A model generated the notes under the pieces. It saw nothing but the letters and a program-made list of their open reading frames with translations, had not been told where the DNA came from and searched no databases. A program made the translations under genes and the position numbers. A DNA stretch of 60,109 nt, from contig NZ_GL883078.1 of NCBI RefSeq assembly GCF_000204015.1, positions 123,644-183,752 on the forward strand. Direction: 5' to 3'. Positions 27,234-34,388 of the stretch are shown here, in pieces (position 1 is the first letter of the stretch; each line of letters opens with the position of its first letter). This DNA is from Asticcacaulis biprosthecium C19. Its GTDB lineage: Bacteria > Pseudomonadota > Alphaproteobacteria > Caulobacterales > Caulobacteraceae.

Positions 27234-28420
27234 GACACCGCTCCGTTGAAAACGCGTTGGTACAAGGGATTGAGGCCGACGCGGCAGACCAGTTGTTCCG
27301 GTGCGTCAACATCCCAGATGGCCAGGTCGCAGGCCTTACCGGGTTCGAGCGTACCGATTTCTGCGCCGAGGCCCAGGGCCGTCGCGGCATGACGGGTGAC
27401 GCCCGCCAGGCATTCGCCGACCGTGAGACGAAACAGGGTCGCCCCCATATTCATGGTCAGCAACAACGAACTGAGCGGCGAGGTTCCAGGATTGTGGTCG
27501 GTGGCCAAGGCGATCGGTACACCGGCGCGGCGCAGGGCGTCGATCGGCGGGACTTTGGTTTCGCGAAGGGTATAGAAGGCGCCGGGGAGTAGCGTAGCGA
27601 CCGTGCCGGCGGTGCGCATGGCGGCGATGCCGGCCTCGTCGAGATATTCGAGATGGTCGGCGGACACGGCGCAATGGCGGGCGGCCAGGGTGGCACCGTT
27701 CAGGTTCGACAACTGCTCGGCATGAAGCTTGACCTGCAGGCCATGGGCGCGAGCGGCTGTCAGGACGCGCTCGGTCTGGTCGGGCGTAAACCCAATGTTT
27801 TCGCAAAAGGCATCGACGGCTACGGCCAGACCTTCGGCGGCGACGGCCGGGATCATCACCTCGCAGACCTCGGTGATATAATCGTCCGGACATCCGGCAT
27901 ATTCCGGCGGCAGAGCATGGGCGCCCAGAAACGTGGTGACGATCCGTACTGGGCGATGCGTCGCCAGGGCATGGGCGGCGCGCAGCATCTTCAGTTCGTC
28001 AGCCAGGGTCAGGCCATAGCCCGACTTGATCTCGACGGTGGTCGTGCCTTCTGCCAGCAGGGTATCGAGCCGCGGCAGGGCCTGGGCGATCAGATCGGCC
28101 TCGCTGGCTGCGCGGGTCGCCTTGACCGTTGTGGCGATACCGCCGCCCGCACGGGCGATATCCTCGTAGGACGCGCCTTCCAGCCTCAGGCGGAATTCGT
28201 GGCAACGGTCGCCGGCATAGATAAGGTGAGTGTGGGGATCGATGAGGCCCGGCGTTACCAGCCGTCCAGCCAGGTCGTGCGTGGTGTCAGCATCAAAATC
28301 GTGCTCCGGACCGGCATAAACTATGCGGCCGTCACGGGCGGCAATCATGCCCTCGACGATCTCCACTCCGGAGGTCATGGTGATGAGGCGAGCCTTGGTC
28401 CACAGCGTATCGCAGCGCAT
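27230..28420 (-). CDS. hutI: Imidazolonepropionase
   Basis: 396 residues from the ATG at 28420, chosen over one five codons upstream because the conserved N-terminus is [13 protein letters not shown]. The amidohydrolase metal site is in [16 protein letters not shown], with LHAEQLSN, the later [12 protein letters not shown] and [10 protein letters not shown]. It opens the imidazolone ring to formiminoglutamate, the third hut step. First gene of the minus-strand hut operon; its promoter region contains the two HutC-like boxes. Confidence 0.96.
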   Translation of the reverse strand: MRCDTLWTKARLITMTSGVEIVEGMIAARDGRIVYAGPEHDFDADTTHDLAGRLVTPGLIDPHTHLIYAGDRCHEFRLRLEGASYEDIARAGGGIATTVKATRAASEADLIAQALPRLDTLLAEGTTTVEIKSGYGLTLADELKMLRAAHALATHRPVRIVTTFLGAHALPPEYAGCPDDYITEVCEVMIPAVAAEGLAVAVDAFCENIGFTPDQTERVLTAARAHGLQVKLHAEQLSNLNGATLAARHCAVSADHLEYLDEAGIAAMRTAGTVATLLPGAFYTLRETKVPPIDALRRAGVPIALATDHNPGTSPLSSLLLTMNMGATLFRLTVGECLAGVTRHAATALGLGAEIGTLEPGKACDLAIWDVDAPEQLVCRVGLNPLYQRVFNGAVS

Positions 28421-28436
28421 CGGCCGTCCCCACAAT

Positions 28437-28470
28437 TATGTCTAGACATAAAAGATAATGTATAGACATT
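28437..28470. promoter_or_regulatory. Pair of HutC-like operator boxes
   Basis: TATGTCTAGACATA (28437-28450, a perfect palindrome) and AATGTATAGACATT (28457-28470) lie 20 bases apart centre to centre, two helical turns, between hutI and hutF. They match the TGT-A/C-TA-G/T-ACA type of box bound by GntR-family HutC repressors, and hutC is in this locus. Histidine or urocanate would relieve repression of both arms. Confidence 0.75.
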
Positions 28471-28523
28471 ACTTCTGGCAAGCGGCAAACTGTCCGGCGA
28501 CGCAGTTTTCGTGAGGTGGCCCG

Positions 28524-29876
28524 GTGCAGAGCCGACTTTGGTTCAGAGAAGCCCTGCTCAGTACCGGGTGGGCACAGGATGTCCGCCTGACCGTGCGCCG
28601 CAATGTCGGCGTTGTTGCCCGGATCGAAACCGGTGTGGCGCCGGAAGCCAGCGACGAACGTCACGCCATCGCCCTTCCCGGCATGCCCAACCTGCACAGC
28701 CACGCCTTTCAGCGCGCCATGGCCGGGCTGACTGAGCGCCGTGGAACCGGTGAGGACAGTTTCTGGAGCTGGCGCGATCTGATGTACCGGTTCAATGCCC
28801 GCATCGGCCTGGAGGAACTGTGGGCCATAGCCGCCATGGCCTATATGGAAATGCTGGAGGCCGGCTTTACCCGCGTAGGAGAATTCCACTACCTGCATAA
28901 CGCTCCCGATGGCCGCGCCTATGACAATCCGGCCGAAATGGTGGGGGCAATCGGCTCCGCCGCCATCGAAACCGGCATCGGCCTGACCTTGCTGCCGGTG
29001 TTTTACGCGCATTCCGGCTTTGGGGGCGCGCCACCGACCGAAGGCCAGAAGCGGTTCGTTTCCACGCTCGACAGCTATGCGCGGCTAATTGAAGCCTGCC
29101 ACCCCTATATCGACGAAATACCGGGCGCCCGGCTGGGCGTCGCGCCTCACTCCCTGCGCGCGGTCACCGAGGAAGAACTGTCCGTGCTGTCCGCCCTGGC
29201 CGGCGACCGGCCGATCCATATCCACATCGCCGAGCAGGTGCGCGAAGTCGAAGACTGTCTGGCCTTTACCCGGCAAAGGCCGGTGGAATGGCTCCTCGAC
29301 CACTGCGATGTCGGGCCGAACTGGTGCCTGGTTCACGCTACCCATATGACAGAGGATGAAACTGCCCGGCTGACGCGCAGCGGCGCCGTCGCGGGTCTGT
29401 GCCCGATCACGGAAGCCAATCTTGGCGACGGACTCTTCCCGGCGGCCGAATATGCGGGCCGCTGGGGGATCGGCAGCGATTCCAATGTCTGCATCAGCGT
29501 CGCCGAGGAATTGCGGGTGCTGGAATATGGCCAGAGACTCTCGCGCCGGGCGCGTAATGTCCTGGCGAAGCCTGGCCAGTCGACAGGTGCGCGGCTCTAT
29601 ACGGACGCCGCGGCGGGGGGCGCTCAGGCCCTGGGCTATCGGGCCGGACTCTTCGAGAGTGGACCTGCGGATATCGTCAGCCTGAACGCCGATCATGCGG
29701 CGCTGGCGGGAAAGTCAGGCAACGAGATCCTCGATTCCCTGGTTTTTGCCGCCACGGGCAGTCTGATCGATCGGGTCTGGCGGTATGGTCGCCTGCAGGT
29801 TCAGGACGGTCGCCACATCATGCGCGACCGGATTCTACCGAAGTATGTTCGCGCCTTGGAGACCCTGCGCGCATGA
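28524..29876 (+). CDS. hutF: Formimidoylglutamate deiminase
   Basis: 450 residues from a GTG with GAGGTGG upstream. It is an amidohydrolase: metal ligands in MPNLHSHAFQRAMAGL, the motif WSWRDLMYRFNARI, then HIHIAEQVREVEDC, LVHATHMTEDE and GIGSDSNVCISVAEELR. It converts N-formimidoyl-glutamate to N-formylglutamate, so this organism uses the five-step hut route, which also needs HutG; no hutG is in the window. It overlaps hutC by 4 bases. Confidence 0.95.
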   Translation: MQSRLWFREALLSTGWAQDVRLTVRRNVGVVARIETGVAPEASDERHAIALPGMPNLHSHAFQRAMAGLTERRGTGEDSFWSWRDLMYRFNARIGLEELWAIAAMAYMEMLEAGFTRVGEFHYLHNAPDGRAYDNPAEMVGAIGSAAIETGIGLTLLPVFYAHSGFGGAPPTEGQKRFVSTLDSYARLIEACHPYIDEIPGARLGVAPHSLRAVTEEELSVLSALAGDRPIHIHIAEQVREVEDCLAFTRQRPVEWLLDHCDVGPNWCLVHATHMTEDETARLTRSGAVAGLCPITEANLGDGLFPAAEYAGRWGIGSDSNVCISVAEELRVLEYGQRLSRRARNVLAKPGQSTGARLYTDAAAGGAQALGYRAGLFESGPADIVSLNADHAALAGKSGNEILDSLVFAATGSLIDRVWRYGRLQVQDGRHIMRDRILPKYVRALETLRA

Positions 29877-30574
29877 GCCTTGTTGGTAAAGGTTGGGCCC
29901 TGCACCGCCGCATAAGCCGCGACCTGGAAGACCGCATACGTTCTGGCGATCTACGGCCCGGCCAGCGCATCCCGACCGAGCACGACTTGATGCAGACCTA
30001 TGGCTGCGCCAGGATGACGGTCAACAAGGCGCTGAGCCAACTGGCCGGTGACGGCCTGATCGAGCGGCGCAAGCGCGCCGGCTCCTTCGTGCGTATGCCG
30101 CGGCTGGAAACGCCCGTGCTGGAGATCCCCGACATCGAGGTCGAGGTCACCGCGCGCGGCGACCGCTACCGTTTCCAACTGTTGATCGCGCAGACCCGCA
30201 ACGACAGCGATCTCAACGGCCCAACCCTGTCCCTGACCGGCATCCATTTCGCCCAGGACCGCGCCCTGGCCTATGAGGAACGCCGGATCAGTCTGACGGC
30301 GGTCCCCGAAGCGTCGACAGCGGACTTTACGGTGCAATCGCCGGGGCACTGGCTGTTGCAGGCTGTACCGTGGACGCGGGTCGAGCACATGGTCAGCGCC
30401 CTCGCCGCCCCCGCATCGATCGCCGCCCGGCTAGGCGTTGATAGAGGCGCTGCCTGCCTGGTGGTCGAGCGCCGGACCTGGAAGGACGAGAGCGTGGTCA
30501 CCGTCGTCCGCCAAGTCTTCGACGGCACGGCCTACCGGTTGACCGCGTCCTTCGGCAAAACCGAGACCCGCTGA
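29873..30574 (+). CDS. hutC: Histidine utilisation repressor
   Basis: 233 residues. The GntR winged helix is at the start (LEDRIRSGDLRPGQRIPTEHDL, seen as DRIRSGDLRPGQRIP and CARMTVNKALSQLAGDGLI), and a UTRA ligand domain fills about 80-230. HutC repressors bind urocanate and control the hut genes. Co-transcription with hutF (ATGA overlap) and the two boxes at 28437-28470 support the assignment. Confidence 0.93.
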   Translation: MSLVGKGWALHRRISRDLEDRIRSGDLRPGQRIPTEHDLMQTYGCARMTVNKALSQLAGDGLIERRKRAGSFVRMPRLETPVLEIPDIEVEVTARGDRYRFQLLIAQTRNDSDLNGPTLSLTGIHFAQDRALAYEERRISLTAVPEASTADFTVQSPGHWLLQAVPWTRVEHMVSALAAPASIAARLGVDRGAACLVVERRTWKDESVVTVVRQVFDGTAYRLTASFGKTETR

Positions 30575-30644
30575 TCCACCCTGATCACAATCGCCAGCTA
30601 AAAAATATCGCCGTTAGATATTCACCGATGAGGGGAGCCCTTCT

Positions 30645-30658
30645 TGACACCGGTGTCA
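30645..30658. promoter_or_regulatory. 14-bp palindromic operator before the uronate transporter gene
   Basis: TGACACCGGTGTCA is a perfect palindrome centred 89 bases upstream of the transporter ATG. CG-centred palindromes of this type are typical of LacI-family regulators. The same site with one change is found upstream of the pectate lyase gene (58780-58793). The regulator is not in the window. Confidence 0.6.
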
Positions 30659-30740
30659 CGGTGAGGCTTATTGCTCTGGACAAAAGGCCCAAAAAGGGCT
30701 TGATGGCGCTAACAAGGCACATAACACAGGGACAGTCTAA

Positions 30741-32111
30741 ATGCCGAACGACCTGGATCGTGACCAGATCACCTCCGCCGCGGTGCAGAAAGCCAGCAAC
30801 TACCGCTGGATCATCTGTATCCTGTTGTTGGTGGCGATGGTCATCAACTACACCCACCGCCAGACCTTTGCGCTTTTGAAGGATGTCGTCGGCCCCGAAC
30901 AGGGCTGGACTGAGCAGACCTATGCCGACATCGTCTTCTGGTTCCAGTGCGCGTACGCCATCGGCTATGTCAGCTTCGGTGGCATTATCGACCGCATCGG
31001 CGCGCGGGCCGGTTACGGCATCGCCTTCGTCATCTGGACCGTGGCCCATACCCTGACTGGATTCGTTGGCAATGCCTTTCAGTTCATGATCATGCGCTTT
31101 GCGCTGGGCATTGGGGAATCGGGCAGCTTCCCGGCTAGTCTGAAGGCCATTGCCGAGTGGTTCCCGCAGAAGGAACGCGCCCTGGCGGTCGGCATCTTCA
31201 ACGCCGGCTCGAATCTGGGCGCCATCGTCGCGCCGTTCGCCGTGCCGCTGATCACGCTGGGCACCGTCCATATGACGCTCGGCGATTTCAAACTGGAAAT
31301 GCAAGGCCTGGGCTGGGGCTGGCAAGCGACCTTCTTTGTCACCGGCCTGGGCAGCATGGCCTGGGTCCTGGCCTGGTGGGCCCTGTACCGCCGTCCGCGC
31401 GAACATCCCAAGGTCAATGCCGCAGAACTGGCCATTATTGAGAGCGATGCCGCCGACAAGAGCACCAAGGTGCCGTGGCTGAAGATCATCGGCGTCAAGG
31501 AGACCTGGATCTTCGCGATCGCCAAGTTTCTGATCGACCCGATCTGGTGGGTCTGGCTGTTCTGGCTGCCCGGCATGCTGAAAAAGAATTATGGCCTGGA
31601 CCTGTCCAGTTTCGGCCTGCCAATCATCATCATCTACCTGATGTCCGACGTCGGTTCGGTCGCCGGCGGCTGGATGTCGTCGCAACTGATCAAGTCCGGC
31701 GTTTCCGTCAACTGGTCACGCAAGATCACCCTGTTCGTCTTCGCCCTGATGGTGCTGCCAGTCTTCTTCCTGGACGGCGTCAAGGATCTGTGGACAGCGG
31801 TTTTGATCATCGGTGTGGCCACGGCCGCGCACCAGGCCTTCTCCGCCAATGTCTACACCATTCCGACCGACACCGTGCCGCGCGCGGCGGTGGCTTCGGT
31901 CATTGGTTTTGGCGGCATGTGTGGCGCCATTGGCGGCATGCTGATGTCCAAGAATGTCGGCTTCATCCTTGAAACCACCGGGTCTTACCGGACCATCTTC
32001 TGGATCGCCGGTTCGGTCTATCTGATCGCCGTCCTCGTCATCCACGTCATGAGCCCGAAGCTCGAGCGCACCACCAAGCTGGACGGTGTTGCCGAAACGC
32101 CCAAGGCGTAG
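30741..32111 (+). CDS. MFS transporter, hexuronate (ExuT-like, ACS family)
   Basis: 456 residues with about 12 membrane segments. The early NYTHRQTFALL, the A-loop motif GGIIDRIGARAGYG and FALGIGESGSFPASLKAIAEWFPQKERALAVGIFNAGSNLGAI are characteristic of the anion:cation symporter family (ExuT, GudP, DgoT). Substrates are hexuronates or aldonates imported with protons across the inner membrane. The palindromic operator upstream is shared with the pectate lyase, which favours galacturonate or its oligomers. It follows hutC by 166 bases but has its own regulatory site, so it is probably not part of the hut operon. Confidence 0.85.
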   Translation: MPNDLDRDQITSAAVQKASNYRWIICILLLVAMVINYTHRQTFALLKDVVGPEQGWTEQTYADIVFWFQCAYAIGYVSFGGIIDRIGARAGYGIAFVIWTVAHTLTGFVGNAFQFMIMRFALGIGESGSFPASLKAIAEWFPQKERALAVGIFNAGSNLGAIVAPFAVPLITLGTVHMTLGDFKLEMQGLGWGWQATFFVTGLGSMAWVLAWWALYRRPREHPKVNAAELAIIESDAADKSTKVPWLKIIGVKETWIFAIAKFLIDPIWWVWLFWLPGMLKKNYGLDLSSFGLPIIIIYLMSDVGSVAGGWMSSQLIKSGVSVNWSRKITLFVFALMVLPVFFLDGVKDLWTAVLIIGVATAAHQAFSANVYTIPTDTVPRAAVASVIGFGGMCGAIGGMLMSKNVGFILETTGSYRTIFWIAGSVYLIAVLVIHVMSPKLERTTKLDGVAETPKA

Positions 32112-32118
32112 CACCTTG

Positions 32119-32213
32119 GAGCGCGGTTCGATCCGGTAGAACCGCGCTCTAAGTTTTTGTTTTGACGCGCGTCTTTATCCAACAAGTGCGTCACACTTTT
32201 TGGGATGCGCTTT
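32119..32213. repeat. REP-like two-hairpin element, copy 2
   Basis: A first hairpin, GAGCGCGGTT/AACCGCGCTC (32119-32128 with 32140-32149), is followed by TAAGTTTTTGTTTTGACGCG and an imperfect second hairpin with AAGTGCGTCACACTTTT and GGGATGCGC. It is the fuller copy of the element at 18.86 kb and lies just after the MFS transporter gene. Confidence 0.7.
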
Positions 32214-32246
32214 AAGCGGGAGACGGCATAGCTGGTCGGCTTCTGG

Positions 32247-32272
32247 GGCCGGAACGCTCAGGCGTTCCGGCC
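32247..32272. terminator. GC-rich hairpin downstream of the transporter gene
   Basis: GGCCGGAACGC pairs perfectly with GCGTTCCGGCC around TCAG. It is followed by CTTACTGT rather than a clear T-tract, so it may be a terminator or a stabilising hairpin. Confidence 0.5.
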
Positions 32273-32353
32273 CTTACTGTATCTAAACACCGCCACGGTT
32301 TGTTCAGGCTTTTTTGCTAGACTGCACACCTGATAGTTCTCTGAGGCTAGCTC

Positions 32354-33187
32354 ATGTCGATCCGCGCCCGTATTCTTGCCCTGGTGGGTAGTTTTGCCAT
32401 CATGGCCCTGGCTGTTACCGCATTGGGTCTGGTCACCCTGTCCGACTACAACCGCATGATGGAACGATCCGACCGCGCCTACCTCAACGCCTGGCGCGGA
32501 GAACACCTCAATCGCCTGGTCAGCCAGGTGGTCATGGAAGCACGCGGTCTGTATATCGCCAACGATGCTACGGAAACGACAGTGTTTGCCAGCAATCTCA
32601 ACCGCAATCTCGATGAGATGGAGGTCCTGCTGGCCGACTGGCAAAAGGACGCCAACAGCGCTCAGGTCGCAGCGCTTCGCCAAGAAGCGACGGCCTTTAT
32701 CGCCCTGCGCCGCGAACTGGCGCAGGTCGGGGCCGCCGGCGACCACGCCGGCGCGGAACGACTGGGCGTCGCCAACCGCCCGACCCGCATCGCCTTCCAG
32801 AGCAAGGTCGAGGCCCTGGTCCAGTCGACCCACGCCGAATTGACGGCAGCACGAACCGACGCCGATCGCTTCACCCAGCGCCGTGCGGTCGAGTTCTTCG
32901 CGGCGTCGATCATCGGTATCGTCATCATGCTGAGCCTGGCCCTGTGGGTGGTGTCGCATTTCGTCACCCGCCCGCTGCGTGATATCGCCACCGCCATTAT
33001 CCACACGTCCAGGGGCGACTACGCTGTTCCGCTGCAGGAAACCGGCGGCAAGGACGAGATCTCAACCGTATGGCAGGCCCTCGCCGTGCTCAAGGAACGC
33101 GCCATCGAGCACGAGCGTCTGACTCAGGCGCAACGCGAAGCCGAACGCCAGGACGAGCTCAAGCTTCGTGAAATCCTGCTGGACTGA
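32354..33187 (+). CDS. Membrane sensor with four-helix-bundle and HAMP domains, no output domain
   Basis: 277 residues: a first membrane helix (about 8-30), a periplasmic helical bundle like those of chemoreceptors (about 31-185), a second membrane helix (about 188-210), then a HAMP domain (VTRPLRDIATAIIHTSRGDYAVPL..DEISTVWQALAVLKERAIE, given in parts) and a basic-acidic coiled-coil tail ending at LREILLD. The protein stops where a chemoreceptor signalling domain or kinase would begin. No remnant of one is seen downstream, where ssrA begins about 100 bases later. It may be a complete stand-alone protein or a truncated receptor. Confidence 0.7.
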   Translation: MSIRARILALVGSFAIMALAVTALGLVTLSDYNRMMERSDRAYLNAWRGEHLNRLVSQVVMEARGLYIANDATETTVFASNLNRNLDEMEVLLADWQKDANSAQVAALRQEATAFIALRRELAQVGAAGDHAGAERLGVANRPTRIAFQSKVEALVQSTHAELTAARTDADRFTQRRAVEFFAASIIGIVIMLSLALWVVSHFVTRPLRDIATAIIHTSRGDYAVPLQETGGKDEISTVWQALAVLKERAIEHERLTQAQREAERQDELKLREILLD

Positions 33188-33284
33188 TGCCGGGACGTAG
33201 TACCTGCCCGTGCCGGGTTCGCGTTTTCGATGCCTTTTTTCGCGCCCTTCCCTTCCCATGGCCGATGAGCGGGCCTATATAGAG

Positions 33285-33600
33285 GGTGTCCGGGCAACCG
33301 GACTATGGGGATAAACGCCCACGTAATAAGCGAACTGGACCCGGGTGCGATTCCCGGCGGCTCCACCATTCTCCCCTCGGGGATTTCTATGGGGCCGATC
33401 AGCATCGACAGGCGTGTAAAGGTGAAGCCTTCCCTCGGTATGAGCCTCCGCGATCGGCTCATTTTTTAACTGCGAACGATAACTTCGCTCAGGAGCATGC
33501 CCTTGCTGCGTAATGCAGCGGGGATCCTCCACCTAAACTCCTAGGGAATAAGCCCCCTAGGCGGGGCCCGGCAGGCGCCTTGCAACAGAAGCCTGCCACC
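33285..33600 (+). ncRNA. ssrA: Transfer-messenger RNA, two-piece (circularly permuted) type
   Basis: The 3' acceptor piece comes first: a T-arm with GGTGCGATTCCC and the acceptor end GGCTCCACCA finishing at 33368. After a spacer of about 22 bases, the 5' piece begins at 33391 with GGGGCCGATCAGCATCGACA; its GGGGCCG pairs with CGGCTCC of the first piece. The tag frame is at 33472-33510, GCG AAC GAT ... GCT GCG, then TAA, giving (A)ANDNFAQEHALAA. GC-rich pseudoknot-like stems follow to about 33600. The outer ends are approximate. tmRNA rescues stalled ribosomes and tags the product for ClpXP. Confidence 0.95.
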
Positions 33601-33739
33601 TACCCATAATTCCCATGCCAGCGGCGGAGATAACCATCGCTTTTTCGTGACCGGACAATTTTGCGGTTTCGTTTGCCTCCCGGCGTGCTAAGCCTTATTG
33701 CTGCGCCCGCACACGCCCTCAGTCTCGACCAAGGATACC

Positions 33740-34285
33740 ATGACCGACGATCAGATAAGTTCCGATCTGATGGACTATGCCAGCCTGACCCAGAACGCCC
33801 TGCGCGGCGTGATCCGGCAGGCCTTGCAGCGTGCTGCCTCGCCACAGGGCCTTCCGGGCGAGCACCACTTCTACGTCACCTTCCTGACGCGCGGTTCCGG
33901 CGTGTCCGTGCCGGAAGATCTGCTGGCGCGCTATCCGTATGACATCACCATCGTACTTCAGCACCAGTACCGCGACCTGCGGGTGGCCGATGACTTCTTC
34001 CGCGTCACCCTGACGTTTGGCGGTGCGCCCAAGGTGCTGACCGTGCCCTACGCTGCCATTACCCGCTTCCACGACCCCTTCGCCCAGTTCATGCTGGAAT
34101 TCGAAGTGGAGGACAGCCGCGCCCTGACCCAGGACACCGATCCGGCCGACATGCTGGACGATGGATCTGAACCCGAGGTCGCAGCGCCGGACCTGGCCTC
34201 GCCCGCAGCGTCCGAGGCTAAGGAAACCGAAGCCCCCGACGACGCGCCCAAGGTCATCTCGCTGGACCACTTCCGCAAAAAGTAA
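33740..34285 (+). CDS. sspB: SspB-family ClpXP adaptor (alphaproteobacterial type)
   Basis: 181 residues from the ATG at 33740 preceded by AAGGA. The folded part (about 1-125) has the SspB features HFYVTFLTRGSGVSVPEDLLARYP (seen in parts), MTIVLQHQ-like ITIVLQHQYRDL and a conserved FGGAPKVLTVPYAAITRFHDP. A long acidic, Pro/Ala-rich linker leads to a C-terminal tail, VISLDHFRKK, the motif that docks on ClpX. SspB delivers ssrA-tagged proteins to ClpXP. It lies about 140 bases after ssrA, the gene that makes the tag. Confidence 0.92.
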   Translation: MTDDQISSDLMDYASLTQNALRGVIRQALQRAASPQGLPGEHHFYVTFLTRGSGVSVPEDLLARYPYDITIVLQHQYRDLRVADDFFRVTLTFGGAPKVLTVPYAAITRFHDPFAQFMLEFEVEDSRALTQDTDPADMLDDGSEPEVAAPDLASPAASEAKETEAPDDAPKVISLDHFRKK

Positions 34286-34388
34286 TCGTTCCCGGACTCC
34301 AAAAAGGACCTACGTCCCGCTCCCAGAATCGATTAAACTTACCGCCAAGGCTTATCGTATCGGCAGGCGTATCGGGATCTCAGACAAC

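Noticed and set aside
32119-32149. tRNA gene suggested by GGTTCGATCC
   Set aside because: The bases form the loop side of a REP-like hairpin; no cloverleaf or anticodon arm fits. No tRNA or rRNA gene was found in the window.
33286-33513. A 75-codon frame over the tmRNA
   Set aside because: Only its last 13 codons are translated, as the tmRNA tag; the rest is structural RNA.
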